Shown piece by piece: positions 1 to 6,284 of a stretch of 12,891 bases of DNA. The stretch is from positions 1 through 12,891 of the forward strand of contig CADCPP010000123.1 in assembly GCA_902803355.1 (NCBI GenBank), in the 5' to 3' direction. The notes under the pieces are model-generated. The model was not told the DNA's origin. It saw only the letters and a list, made by a program, of their open reading frames with translations, and ran no database searches. Within the stretch, counting starts at the first letter, position 1; each line of letters opens with the position of its first letter. Position numbers and translations under genes: made by a program. This stretch comes from an uncultured Lachnospiraceae bacterium (GTDB taxonomy: Bacteria; Bacillota; Clostridia; Lachnospirales; Lachnospiraceae).

Positions 1-193
1 CCTCTTAAAACGCATGCCGACGCCGAAGAAGCTCTGCACGGTGGATCCCGAAAAGTGCCGGGCTTGCCGGATGTGTCTTGGCTGCGGATGCCCGGCCATC
101 GCCCTTAAGGACGGCAAGGCCTTTATCGATGCGAACCAGTGCATCGGCTGCACGGTATGCGCGCAGATCTGCCCCTTCGGGGCCATTTCGTAA
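1..193 (+). CDS. iorA: Indolepyruvate:ferredoxin oxidoreductase alpha subunit, C-terminal end (partial)
   Basis: Only the last 63 codons are present; the gene begins before the window. They form a two-cluster ferredoxin domain: a first cysteine group C-x2-C-x2-C-x4-C-P (positions about 56-94) and a second, CIGCTVCAQICP, followed by FGAIS and the stop. In IorA the large upstream part binds thiamine diphosphate and this tail carries electrons from the decarboxylated arylpyruvate to ferredoxin. The assignment rests on the ferredoxin tail plus the iorB gene immediately downstream. A separate ferredoxin or another 2-oxoacid oxidoreductase subunit is possible but less likely. The first cluster has an extra cysteine (CLGCGCP), so five cysteines are available there. 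The stop codon overlaps the AGGAGG of iorB, so the two are surely cotranscribed. Confidence 0.88.
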   Translation, partial: LLKRMPTPKKLCTVDPEKCRACRMCLGCGCPAIALKDGKAFIDANQCIGCTVCAQICPFGAIS

Positions 194-208
194 AGGAGGC
201 GGCGCGAG

Positions 209-793
209 ATGTCTAATGTAAAAAGTGTGCTTATCGCCGGCGTTGGCGGTCAGGGAGCGATCCTGATCAGCAAGATCATGACCGAAGGCCTCATGGAGGC
301 AGGCTTCGATGTGAAGCAGTCCGAGGTGCACGGCATGGCCCAGCGCGGCGGCTCCGTTTCCACCCAGGTCCGCTGGGGAGATAAAGTCTACGGCCCCGTT
401 TTCGGCAAAGGTGAGGCAGATATCCTGATTGCTCTGGAGCAGATGGAAGCCGTGCGCTACGCCCCCTTCCTGAAGCCGGACGGGGTAGCCGTGATCAATG
501 CCTACCGGCAGGAATCCGCTGCTACGGCCGCAGGTCTCTTTACCTACCCCGAGGGCTGCATCCCCGCCATGCAGAAGCAGTTCAACTGCATCGTCGTTCC
601 AGCAAATGAGATCGCAGAAAAGCTCGGGAATCCGAAATGCATGAACGTGGTCCTCTTCGGCGCCTGCTGCGGCCTCATGGGCACGGACGGCATCGACTGG
701 GAAGAGGTCGTGCGTAAGGTCGTTCCGGCCAAGGCACTGGAACTGAACCTTGCCGCCTTCCGCGCCGGCCGCGACGCCGCAGGGAAGGAATAA
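209..793 (+). CDS. iorB: Indolepyruvate:ferredoxin oxidoreductase beta subunit
   Basis: A 194-residue protein, the usual length for IorB (pyruvate ferredoxin/flavodoxin oxidoreductase gamma-type domain). The nucleotide-fold glycine motif GVGGQG lies at residues 11-16, followed by the family-typical stretch SEVHGMAQRGGSV at 38-50. With IorA it converts indolepyruvate, phenylpyruvate or hydroxyphenylpyruvate plus CoA to the arylacetyl-CoA, CO2 and reduced ferredoxin in the cytoplasm. A perfect AGGAGG (194-199) sits nine bases before the ATG, which fixes the start. The gene is 15 bp after iorA and only 3 bp before the CoA-transferase, so it lies in the middle of an operon. Distinguishing it from other 2-oxoacid oxidoreductase gamma subunits rests on motif wording and on the two-gene architecture. 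Confidence 0.92.
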   Translation: MSNVKSVLIAGVGGQGAILISKIMTEGLMEAGFDVKQSEVHGMAQRGGSVSTQVRWGDKVYGPVFGKGEADILIALEQMEAVRYAPFLKPDGVAVINAYRQESAATAAGLFTYPEGCIPAMQKQFNCIVVPANEIAEKLGNPKCMNVVLFGACCGLMGTDGIDWEEVVRKVVPAKALELNLAAFRAGRDAAGKE

Positions 794-796
794 TCC

Positions 797-2131
797 ATGA
801 ACTATCTTCAGGAATATCGCTCAAAACTCAAGACCCCCGAAGAAGCCGTCCGCATCGTGAAGGACGGCGACTGGGTGGACTATACCTCAAACCTCGGCTT
901 TCCGCCCCTGCTTGACGAAGCCCTTGCCGCGCGCAGGGACGAGCTGCATGACGTGAAGATCCGCGGAAACCTCATCTTCGGGCCCATAAAGACCGCGGAG
1001 TGCGACCCTTCCCAGGAACATTTTTGCTACAACAGCTGGCATTTTTCCGGCTATGAACGGAAGCTCTGCGACCGGGGGCTGTGTTATTTCATCCCCATGA
1101 TCTTCCGCAACAACACCTTATACTACAAGCATTTCCTGGACGTGAACGTGGCCATGATGGCCGTCCCGCCCATGGATGAACAGGGCAATTTCTCCCTTTC
1201 CTGCGCGACCGGCGTGGGACGCGGCATTCTGGACAAGGCTGACTATGTGATTCTGGAGGTGAGGGAAGACCTGCCCTACCTTTACAGCGCCTTTGACGGG
1301 ACCATCAACATCAGCGAGGTGGATGCCGTGGTCGAGGGGCCGCATGCCCCGCTTCCCGACATGCCCACACCGCCGGCTTCGCCCGAAGATATCGCGATCG
1401 CAAACCATATCCTGCCGCATATTCAGGACGGCGCCGCCCTGCAGCTTGGCATTGGCGGCATGCCGAACGTGCTCGGCGAGCTGATCGCGGAATCAGACGT
1501 GAAGGATCTGAGCATGCATACCGAGCTCTGCGGCGATGCCTACATGGTCCTTGACCGGGCAGGCAAGATCACCAACAAGAAAAAGACCCTCTACCGCGGC
1601 AAGGGCCTGACCGGCATGGTCTTCGGTTCCGCCGCGCTCTATGAATGGGCCGATCACAACCCGAATCTGCTTGCCGCGCCGCTCTCCTATGTCAATGACG
1701 TGCGCACCATCGCGCAGTTTGACAACATGATCTCCATCAACAACTGCATTGCCGTGGACCTCTACGGCCAGGTGAACGCGGAGAGCGCGGGAATGCGCCA
1801 CATCAGCGGCACCGGCGGCCAGCTGGACTTTCTGACCGGCACTGCCATGGCTAACGGCGGCAAGGCCTTCATTGCCATGACGAGCACCTATAAGGAAAAG
1901 GACGGGACGCTCCGCTCCCGCATCCGGCCTCAGTTTAACGGCGAGATCATTACCGATCCCCGCAGCCAGGCGTATTACATCGTTACCGAATACGGCGCCG
2001 TGAACCTCTGCGGGCGGACCACCTGGGAACGGGCCGAGCGGCTCATTTCCATCGCACACCCCAACTTCCGCGACGAGCTCATCAAAGCTGCGGAAACTCA
2101 GCACATCTGGCGCGCTTCCAACAAGCGCTGA
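797..2131 (+). CDS. Acetyl-CoA hydrolase/transferase family (family I) CoA-transferase
   Basis: A 444-residue cytoplasmic enzyme of the Cat1/4-hydroxybutyrate CoA-transferase/butyryl-CoA:acetate CoA-transferase type. Visible family features are the glycine loop GIGGMP (218-223), the probable catalytic glutamate E243 in HTEL, which would form the glutamyl-CoA thioester, GQVNAES (324-330), SGTGGQLDF (337-345), and VTEYGAVNL (396-404) followed by the conserved AHPNFRDEL. The start is three bases after the iorB stop, with an SD-like AGGGAAGGA inside the end of iorB, so translation is probably coupled. In this operon the natural substrate would be arylacetyl-CoA made by IorAB, with acetate as acceptor; the resulting acetyl-CoA can yield ATP. 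That specificity is inferred from context. A general butyryl- or propionyl-CoA:acetate transferase cannot be excluded from sequence alone. Confidence 0.9.
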   Translation: MNYLQEYRSKLKTPEEAVRIVKDGDWVDYTSNLGFPPLLDEALAARRDELHDVKIRGNLIFGPIKTAECDPSQEHFCYNSWHFSGYERKLCDRGLCYFIPMIFRNNTLYYKHFLDVNVAMMAVPPMDEQGNFSLSCATGVGRGILDKADYVILEVREDLPYLYSAFDGTINISEVDAVVEGPHAPLPDMPTPPASPEDIAIANHILPHIQDGAALQLGIGGMPNVLGELIAESDVKDLSMHTELCGDAYMVLDRAGKITNKKKTLYRGKGLTGMVFGSAALYEWADHNPNLLAAPLSYVNDVRTIAQFDNMISINNCIAVDLYGQVNAESAGMRHISGTGGQLDFLTGTAMANGGKAFIAMTSTYKEKDGTLRSRIRPQFNGEIITDPRSQAYYIVTEYGAVNLCGRTTWERAERLISIAHPNFRDELIKAAETQHIWRASNKR

Positions 2132-2167
2132 CAGACCCGCGCCGGCAGCGGCGCAGACAGGAGCATT

Positions 2168-3361
2168 ATGTACAATCAGAACTGCTATGAAATGGGTACG
2201 GCCCCCTCAGCCATCCGCAAGCTTTTTGCGTACGGTCTGGAAAAGGCCAAGGAAGTCGGCCCGGAAAACGTCTTTGATTTTTCCCTGGGCAACCCGAGCA
2301 TCCCGGCTCCGGAGATCGTCAATGAAAGCATCATCAAGCTGATCCACGAAACGGACCCGGTAAAGCTTCACGGCTATTCCATGGCCGGCGGCATTGAAGC
2401 CGTACGGAAAGCGGTCTCTTCCGATCTGACGGTCCGTTCCGGGCATCTGATCCGGCCGAACAACGTCTTCATGACCTGCGGCGCGGCGCCGGCGATCCTT
2501 GCGGTACTGCACGCGCTCTGCCTTGGACCGGATACGGAAGTCATCGTCGTAGCGCCCTATTTTCCCGAATACAAGACTTTCGTTCTGGCCTCCGGCTGCA
2601 AGCTGGTGATCCTGCCGCCCGACATTCCGGACTTCCAGCTGAACATGGAACTTCTGGAGCAGTACATCAATGAAAAAACGCAGGCGATCATCCTGAACTC
2701 ACCGAACAATCCCGCCGGCACGGTCTATACCGAGCCCACCCTGGACAAGCTGGCGCGCCTGCTCTACCGAAAGGAATGCGAGTACGGGCATCCCCTCTAC
2801 ATCATTTCCGATGAGCCATACCGTGAGCTGACCTACGACGACCTGTACGTGCCCTACGTGCCCGCTTACTATACGGATACCATCATCTGCTATTCCTATT
2901 CCAAGTCGCTGTCTCTGCCGGGCGAGCGCATCGGCTACATCTGCGTGCCAGACGTATGCACCGACAGCAAGGAACTGATGGGTGCGGTGGCCGGCGCAGC
3001 CAGGATCATCGGTCACGTCTGCGCCCCGACCCTCTTCCAGCAGGCGATCGCCATGTGTAACGGGGTGCGGCCGGACCTCAGCGCCTACAACAAAAACCGC
3101 CTGCGCCTCTGGCACGCCCTCGAGGAGATGGGCTACGAATGCGCAAAGCCGGACGGCGCCTTCTACCTCTTCGTGCATGCGCCGGGCGATGATTCCGCCG
3201 CCTTCTCCGAGTACGCGAAGACACACTTCAACCTGCTGATCGTACCGGGCGACAGCTTCGGCTGCCCGAGCTATTTCCGCCTCTCCTACTGCGTGGACTA
3301 CGACATGATCGAACGCGCCCTGCCCGCGTTTAAGAAGCTGAAAGAAGAATTCGGGAAATGA
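2168..3361 (+). CDS. Class I/II pyridoxal-phosphate aminotransferase, probably aromatic amino acid
   Basis: A 397-residue fold-type I aminotransferase of standard length. The cofactor lysine is K246 in SYSKSLSLPGERIGY, with SPNNPAG at 178-184, SDEPY at 214-218 (D215 pairs with the pyridine nitrogen) and R371 in FRLSY as the substrate carboxylate anchor. It would transfer the amino group of an amino acid to a 2-oxoacid such as 2-oxoglutarate. Placed last in an operon with iorAB and a CoA-transferase, it most likely supplies arylpyruvates from Trp, Phe or Tyr; this is inference from context, since aspartate and alanine aminotransferases share these motifs. AGGAG (2159-2163) precedes the ATG by only four bases. 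The gap to the CoA-transferase is 36 bp, with no promoter seen in it, and a strong terminator follows. Confidence 0.9.
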   Translation: MYNQNCYEMGTAPSAIRKLFAYGLEKAKEVGPENVFDFSLGNPSIPAPEIVNESIIKLIHETDPVKLHGYSMAGGIEAVRKAVSSDLTVRSGHLIRPNNVFMTCGAAPAILAVLHALCLGPDTEVIVVAPYFPEYKTFVLASGCKLVILPPDIPDFQLNMELLEQYINEKTQAIILNSPNNPAGTVYTEPTLDKLARLLYRKECEYGHPLYIISDEPYRELTYDDLYVPYVPAYYTDTIICYSYSKSLSLPGERIGYICVPDVCTDSKELMGAVAGAARIIGHVCAPTLFQQAIAMCNGVRPDLSAYNKNRLRLWHALEEMGYECAKPDGAFYLFVHAPGDDSAAFSEYAKTHFNLLIVPGDSFGCPSYFRLSYCVDYDMIERALPAFKKLKEEFGK

Positions 3362-3371
3362 TCCCGCAAAC

Positions 3372-3415
3372 AAAAAGTGCATCAGGCGCCGCAGCGCAGC
3401 CTGATGCACTTTTTT
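3372..3415. terminator. Bidirectional intrinsic terminator between convergent operons
   Basis: A perfect 16-bp inverted repeat, AAAAAGTGCATCAGGC (3372-3387) and its complement (3399-3414), encloses an 11-base loop. It has a T-run on the + strand and, through the matching A-run, a T-run on the - strand. It lies 11 bp after the aminotransferase stop and 18 bp beyond the end of the oppositely oriented chr pair, so it serves both operons. Confidence 0.93.
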
Positions 3416-3432
3416 ATTGGTACCGATCTTTT

Positions 3433-3999
3433 TCAGATCCCGTAGATCACGATCCCGACCACCGCAGAGACGGCGATCAGCCCGATCGGAGAAAGACCTT
3501 TCTTAAACAGCTTACGGGAGCCGTAATAGACTACGGCAAGACCTGCCGCGATCGCGGCGGCAGTCAGATCGAAGGCAATGGCTTCTTTTGCCCTGATCCC
3601 GAGGTTGCTCAAGAGCATTTCCACGCCAACCGATAAAATGATCCCGATAATGCAGGGCTTCAGTCCACCGAGCACGGCCTTCGCCACAGGATTCTCCATC
3701 AGCTTTTTCAGCAGGACCATGATCAGGATCGTAATGACAAAGGACGGCAAAACCACAGCAGTGGTGGCGATAAAAGAACCGAGCGCTCCGGCCTGCGTGC
3801 TGCCCACGTAAGTGGCCAGATTCACCATGATCGGCCCCGGTGTCGATTCCGCGACCGCGATGATATAGGACAGCATGTCCTCGTTGATCCAGCCGTAGTC
3901 CAGAACCACGTCACGGATGAGCGGGACGGCAGCATAGGCGCCGCCGAAGGCAAAGAAGCCGACTTTCAGAAAGCCAAGCAGAAGGTCAAGGTAGATCAT
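3433..3999 (-). CDS. chrA: Short-chain chromate transporter (CHR) family protein, second of pair
   Basis: A 188-residue, almost entirely hydrophobic membrane protein corresponding to one CHR domain (half of classical ChrA). The family pattern is clear: KVGFFAFGGAYAAVPL at residues 12-27 and ESTPGP at 51-56, followed by NLATYVG, then further membrane helices. Short CHR proteins are normally encoded as adjacent pairs that act together as an inner-membrane anion (chromate) transporter. The start at 3999 is chosen over an upstream ATG at 4146 because it begins exactly at the hydrophobic domain, has AGGAGG upstream and forms an ATGA overlap with the stop of the preceding gene. The natural substrate in an anaerobe is uncertain, as chromate may not be the physiological anion. 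Confidence 0.88.
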   Translation of the reverse strand: MIYLDLLLGFLKVGFFAFGGAYAAVPLIRDVVLDYGWINEDMLSYIIAVAESTPGPIMVNLATYVGSTQAGALGSFIATTAVVLPSFVITILIMVLLKKLMENPVAKAVLGGLKPCIIGIILSVGVEMLLSNLGIRAKEAIAFDLTAAAIAAGLAVVYYGSRKLFKKGLSPIGLIAVSAVVGIVIYGI

Positions 4000-4568
4000 T
4001 TCCCGCCCTCCTTTCCGGCCATCTGCCGCAGCAGAAAGGCTGTCAGGCTGACAGCTGCCGCGATCAGCATGAGGACGATCGAAGAGAGCTTGACGCTGAG
4101 GAATGTGGCGGCCAGCATGGCCGCGCAGGCGCAGCCCATGATGCACCAGGTCAGCGCATCCTTCGGCATTTTTTTGATCATTTTCAGCGCCGCGTCGATG
4201 ATCAGCACGGCTACGGCAATTTTGATCCCCTTAAAGGCGCTCGCGACCCAGCCGATCTCCAGAAAGCGGTCCAGGAACTGCGAGATCAGCAGAATAATGA
4301 TAAACGAAGGCAGGACGACCCCGATCGTTGCGGCTGCCGCTCCCGCAACACCCTTCTGTTTATAGCCGACGTAGGTCGCGCAGTTGATCGCGATCGGGCC
4401 CGGTGTCGATTCGGCGATCACTGTGATATTCATCATTTCATCGTGCGTGATCCACTGCTTCGTCTCAACGCAGATCTGCGCAATGATGGAGATCATGGCA
4501 TAGCCGCCGCCGAAGGTAAAGGCACCGATCTTCGCGAAAGTAATAAAGAGCTCAAACAACTCTCGCAT
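3996..4568 (-). CDS. chrA: Short-chain chromate transporter (CHR) family protein, first of pair
   Basis: A 190-residue single-domain CHR protein, partner of the overlapping downstream copy. Residues 12-24 carry AKIGAFTFGGGYA and 53-58 carry ESTPGP followed by INCATYVGY, at the same places as in its partner; several hydrophobic segments follow. The start at 4568 is preferred to an in-frame ATG further upstream because the CHR domain begins at once and AAAGGAAG lies just upstream. The last four bases overlap the next start (ATGA), pointing to translational coupling. The two copies are clearly divergent from each other, as expected for opposing halves of the pair. No regulator gene is adjacent. 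The gene is divergent from the MATE gene across 162 bp. Confidence 0.88.
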   Translation of the reverse strand: MRELFELFITFAKIGAFTFGGGYAMISIIAQICVETKQWITHDEMMNITVIAESTPGPIAINCATYVGYKQKGVAGAAAATIGVVLPSFIIILLISQFLDRFLEIGWVASAFKGIKIAVAVLIIDAALKMIKKMPKDALTWCIMGCACAAMLAATFLSVKLSSIVLMLIAAAVSLTAFLLRQMAGKEGGK

Positions 4569-4631
4569 GCTTTCTCTTCCTTTCTCTGTATATGACTTCC
4601 GAAAGCCATCCGGGCAGACTGAAGTAATCAA

Positions 4632-4660
4632 AGAATAACAAAAGTTTGCCGGAAAGTCTA
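4632..4660 (-). promoter_or_regulatory. Possible promoter of the chr pair
   Basis: On the minus strand, TAGACT (4660-4655) and TATTCT (4637-4632) are 17 bases apart, each matching the sigma-A consensus at four of six positions. It sits about 65 bp before the first chr start. The spacing is right but both boxes are weak. Confidence 0.35.
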
Positions 4661-4668
4661 CGGAAAAC

Positions 4669-4697
4669 TATACATCTTTGCCGCTTTATGCTATACT
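4669..4697 (+). promoter_or_regulatory. Probable promoter of the MATE gene
   Basis: TATACA (4669-4674), a 17-base spacer and TATACT (4692-4697), with a TGC extended -10 element at 4689-4691. The predicted start of transcription leaves a leader of roughly 25-30 bases containing the GAGGA ribosome binding site at 4720-4724. Confidence 0.6.
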
Positions 4698-4730
4698 TCT
4701 GCTTTACGTAAAGAAAGATGAGGATCAGAC

Positions 4731-6176
4731 ATGACGCAGAGATCATCTGATGAGGAAAAGCTGAAGCCTGCCGGAAGCAGGAACAGCGAAGATCTGAAAA
4801 AAGACGAAGCCGGAAAGAGCCTCCCGGCGCAAAACCGCATGGGCGCGGAGCCGGAAGGAAAGCTTCTGTTTTCCATGGCTCTTCCGATGACGATATCCAT
4901 GCTGTTCCAGGCGTTTTACAACGTCGTGGACAGCTATTTTGTCGCGCAGCTGAATCAGGACGCCATGAACGCCGTCAGTCTGTCTTTCCCCATGCAGAGC
5001 CTGCTGATCGCCTTTTCCGTGGGCACAGGCGTTGGCATGAGCGCGCTCATCTCCCGCACGCTGGGAGAGAGGCGCGAAGACAGAGCGCGTGAAGTGGCCG
5101 GCACCGGCATGCTGCTGTTTATCCTCACCGCCGCCCTTTTCAGCCTTTTCGGCTTTGCCTTCGGGCACCGTTTCTTTGTGCTGCAGACCGACAATGAAGG
5201 CATTATACGCTACGGCAGCGACTATCTGACCGTGGTCATGGGGATCTGTTTCTTTCTTTACGCGCAGGTCTGCATGGAGCGGCTGCTGCAGTCCATCGGC
5301 CGCACCGATAAATCCATGCTCATCCAGCTTTCCGGTGCTGCGGCGAACATCATTCTGGACCCGCTCTTTATCTTCGGCTATGCCGGCTTTCCGCGTCTTG
5401 AGGTGATGGGCGCCGCTGTCGCGACTGTGATCGGACAGGCCATTGCCACTCTGGTCGGTTTTCTGCTGAATCTGAAATACAATCCGGTGCTGCGGCCGGC
5501 CTTTCGCATGATCCGCTTCCGCGGCCGGATCATCGCGGACATCTACCGCATCGCCTATCCGTCGATCCTCATGCAGTCCGTCGGCTCGCTGACGAACTTT
5601 CTCATGAACCAGATCCTGCTTGGCTTCACGGAAGCCGCGACCGCTGTATACGGCGCCTATTTCAAGCTGCAGAGCTTCATCTTCATGCCGGTCTTCGGCC
5701 TGAATAATGCCATGGTCCCCATCATTTCCTATAACTACGGTGCAAGGCAGCCGGATCGCGTCCGGAAGACGGTCCGCATCGCCATCGCAAGCGCGGTCAG
5801 CTTCATGACGCTCGGCGCCGTCGTATTCATGGCTGTGCCGCAGGTCCTTATCGGGATCTTCAATCCGACCGAGGAGATGCTCTCGATCGGCGTCCGCGCC
5901 ATGCGGATCATCTGCCTGCATTTTCCGCTTGCCGGCTTCTGCATCATTGCCGGATCGGTCTGCCAGGCGATCGGCAATCCTTTCCATTCCCTGCTGATCT
6001 CCGTCTGCCGGCAGGTGCTGGTCCTCCTGCCCGTAGCCTACTTTTTCTCGCTGACGGGAGTTCTGGACAACATCTGGCTGGCCTTCCCCGTTGCCGAGCT
6101 GGTCTCCTTTATCTTAAGCATGATCTTCTTCCGGCAAACCATCCGCGGGGTCAAAATGCGGCTTGGGGACGCATAA
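4731..6176 (+). CDS. MATE family multidrug/metabolite efflux transporter
   Basis: A 481-residue polytopic membrane protein with about twelve hydrophobic segments. MATE hallmarks include LPMTISMLFQAFYNVVDSYF at 51-70, GVGMSALISRTLGE at 100-113, NIILDPLFIFGYAGFP at 206-221 and the following GAAVATVIGQ. The internal duplication of the family is seen in a second PSILMQSV...FLMNQIL segment. Such proteins export drugs or metabolites in exchange for sodium or protons; it most resembles MepA/NorM-type proteins, and its substrate cannot be told. The first 44 residues are hydrophilic and highly charged (Lys/Glu/Asp), longer than usual for MATE proteins. An alternative start at Met37 (4839) lacks a ribosome binding site, whereas the chosen ATG has GAGGA and a promoter, so the extension appears real. 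No clear terminator follows. Confidence 0.93.
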   Translation: MTQRSSDEEKLKPAGSRNSEDLKKDEAGKSLPAQNRMGAEPEGKLLFSMALPMTISMLFQAFYNVVDSYFVAQLNQDAMNAVSLSFPMQSLLIAFSVGTGVGMSALISRTLGERREDRAREVAGTGMLLFILTAALFSLFGFAFGHRFFVLQTDNEGIIRYGSDYLTVVMGICFFLYAQVCMERLLQSIGRTDKSMLIQLSGAAANIILDPLFIFGYAGFPRLEVMGAAVATVIGQAIATLVGFLLNLKYNPVLRPAFRMIRFRGRIIADIYRIAYPSILMQSVGSLTNFLMNQILLGFTEAATAVYGAYFKLQSFIFMPVFGLNNAMVPIISYNYGARQPDRVRKTVRIAIASAVSFMTLGAVVFMAVPQVLIGIFNPTEEMLSIGVRAMRIICLHFPLAGFCIIAGSVCQAIGNPFHSLLISVCRQVLVLLPVAYFFSLTGVLDNIWLAFPVAELVSFILSMIFFRQTIRGVKMRLGDA

Positions 6177-6218
6177 GGCCTCGTTTTAACTGCTGCCAAA
6201 TCGATTCATCAGTTTTTC

Positions 6219-6247
6219 TTGCGAAATTTTCCGTTTTGTACTATAAT
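6219..6247 (+). promoter_or_regulatory. Promoter of the dockerin gene
   Basis: TTGCGA (6219-6224), a 17-base spacer and a perfect TATAAT (6242-6247), 37 bp before the chosen ATG. The TTG at 6219 is in frame with the gene and could be mistaken for its start codon; it is better read as the -35 box. Confidence 0.72.
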
Positions 6248-6284
6248 GATTGATAACCTTCAGGATTATTTGGGGAAAGCTTTC

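Noticed and set aside
2699..3409. Minus-strand open frame opposite the aminotransferase, running through the terminator
   Set aside because: It covers the aminotransferase catalytic motifs in antisense, begins beyond the bidirectional terminator and has no family features.
4000..4146. Longer start for the second chr gene (ATG at 4146)
   Set aside because: The extra 49 residues are Arg/His-rich antisense-like sequence overlapping the first chr gene; the ATG at 3999 has AGGAGG and an ATGA overlap.
4743..5987. Long minus-strand open frame of over 400 codons opposite the MATE gene
   Set aside because: It is rich in His, Asp, Gly and Arg with no hydrophobic core or motif, and mirrors a convincing MATE gene; it is open only because of GC-rich codon use.
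6219..6284. TTG start at 6219 for the dockerin protein
   Set aside because: The TTG is the -35 box of the promoter and the signal peptide begins properly at the ATG of 6285.
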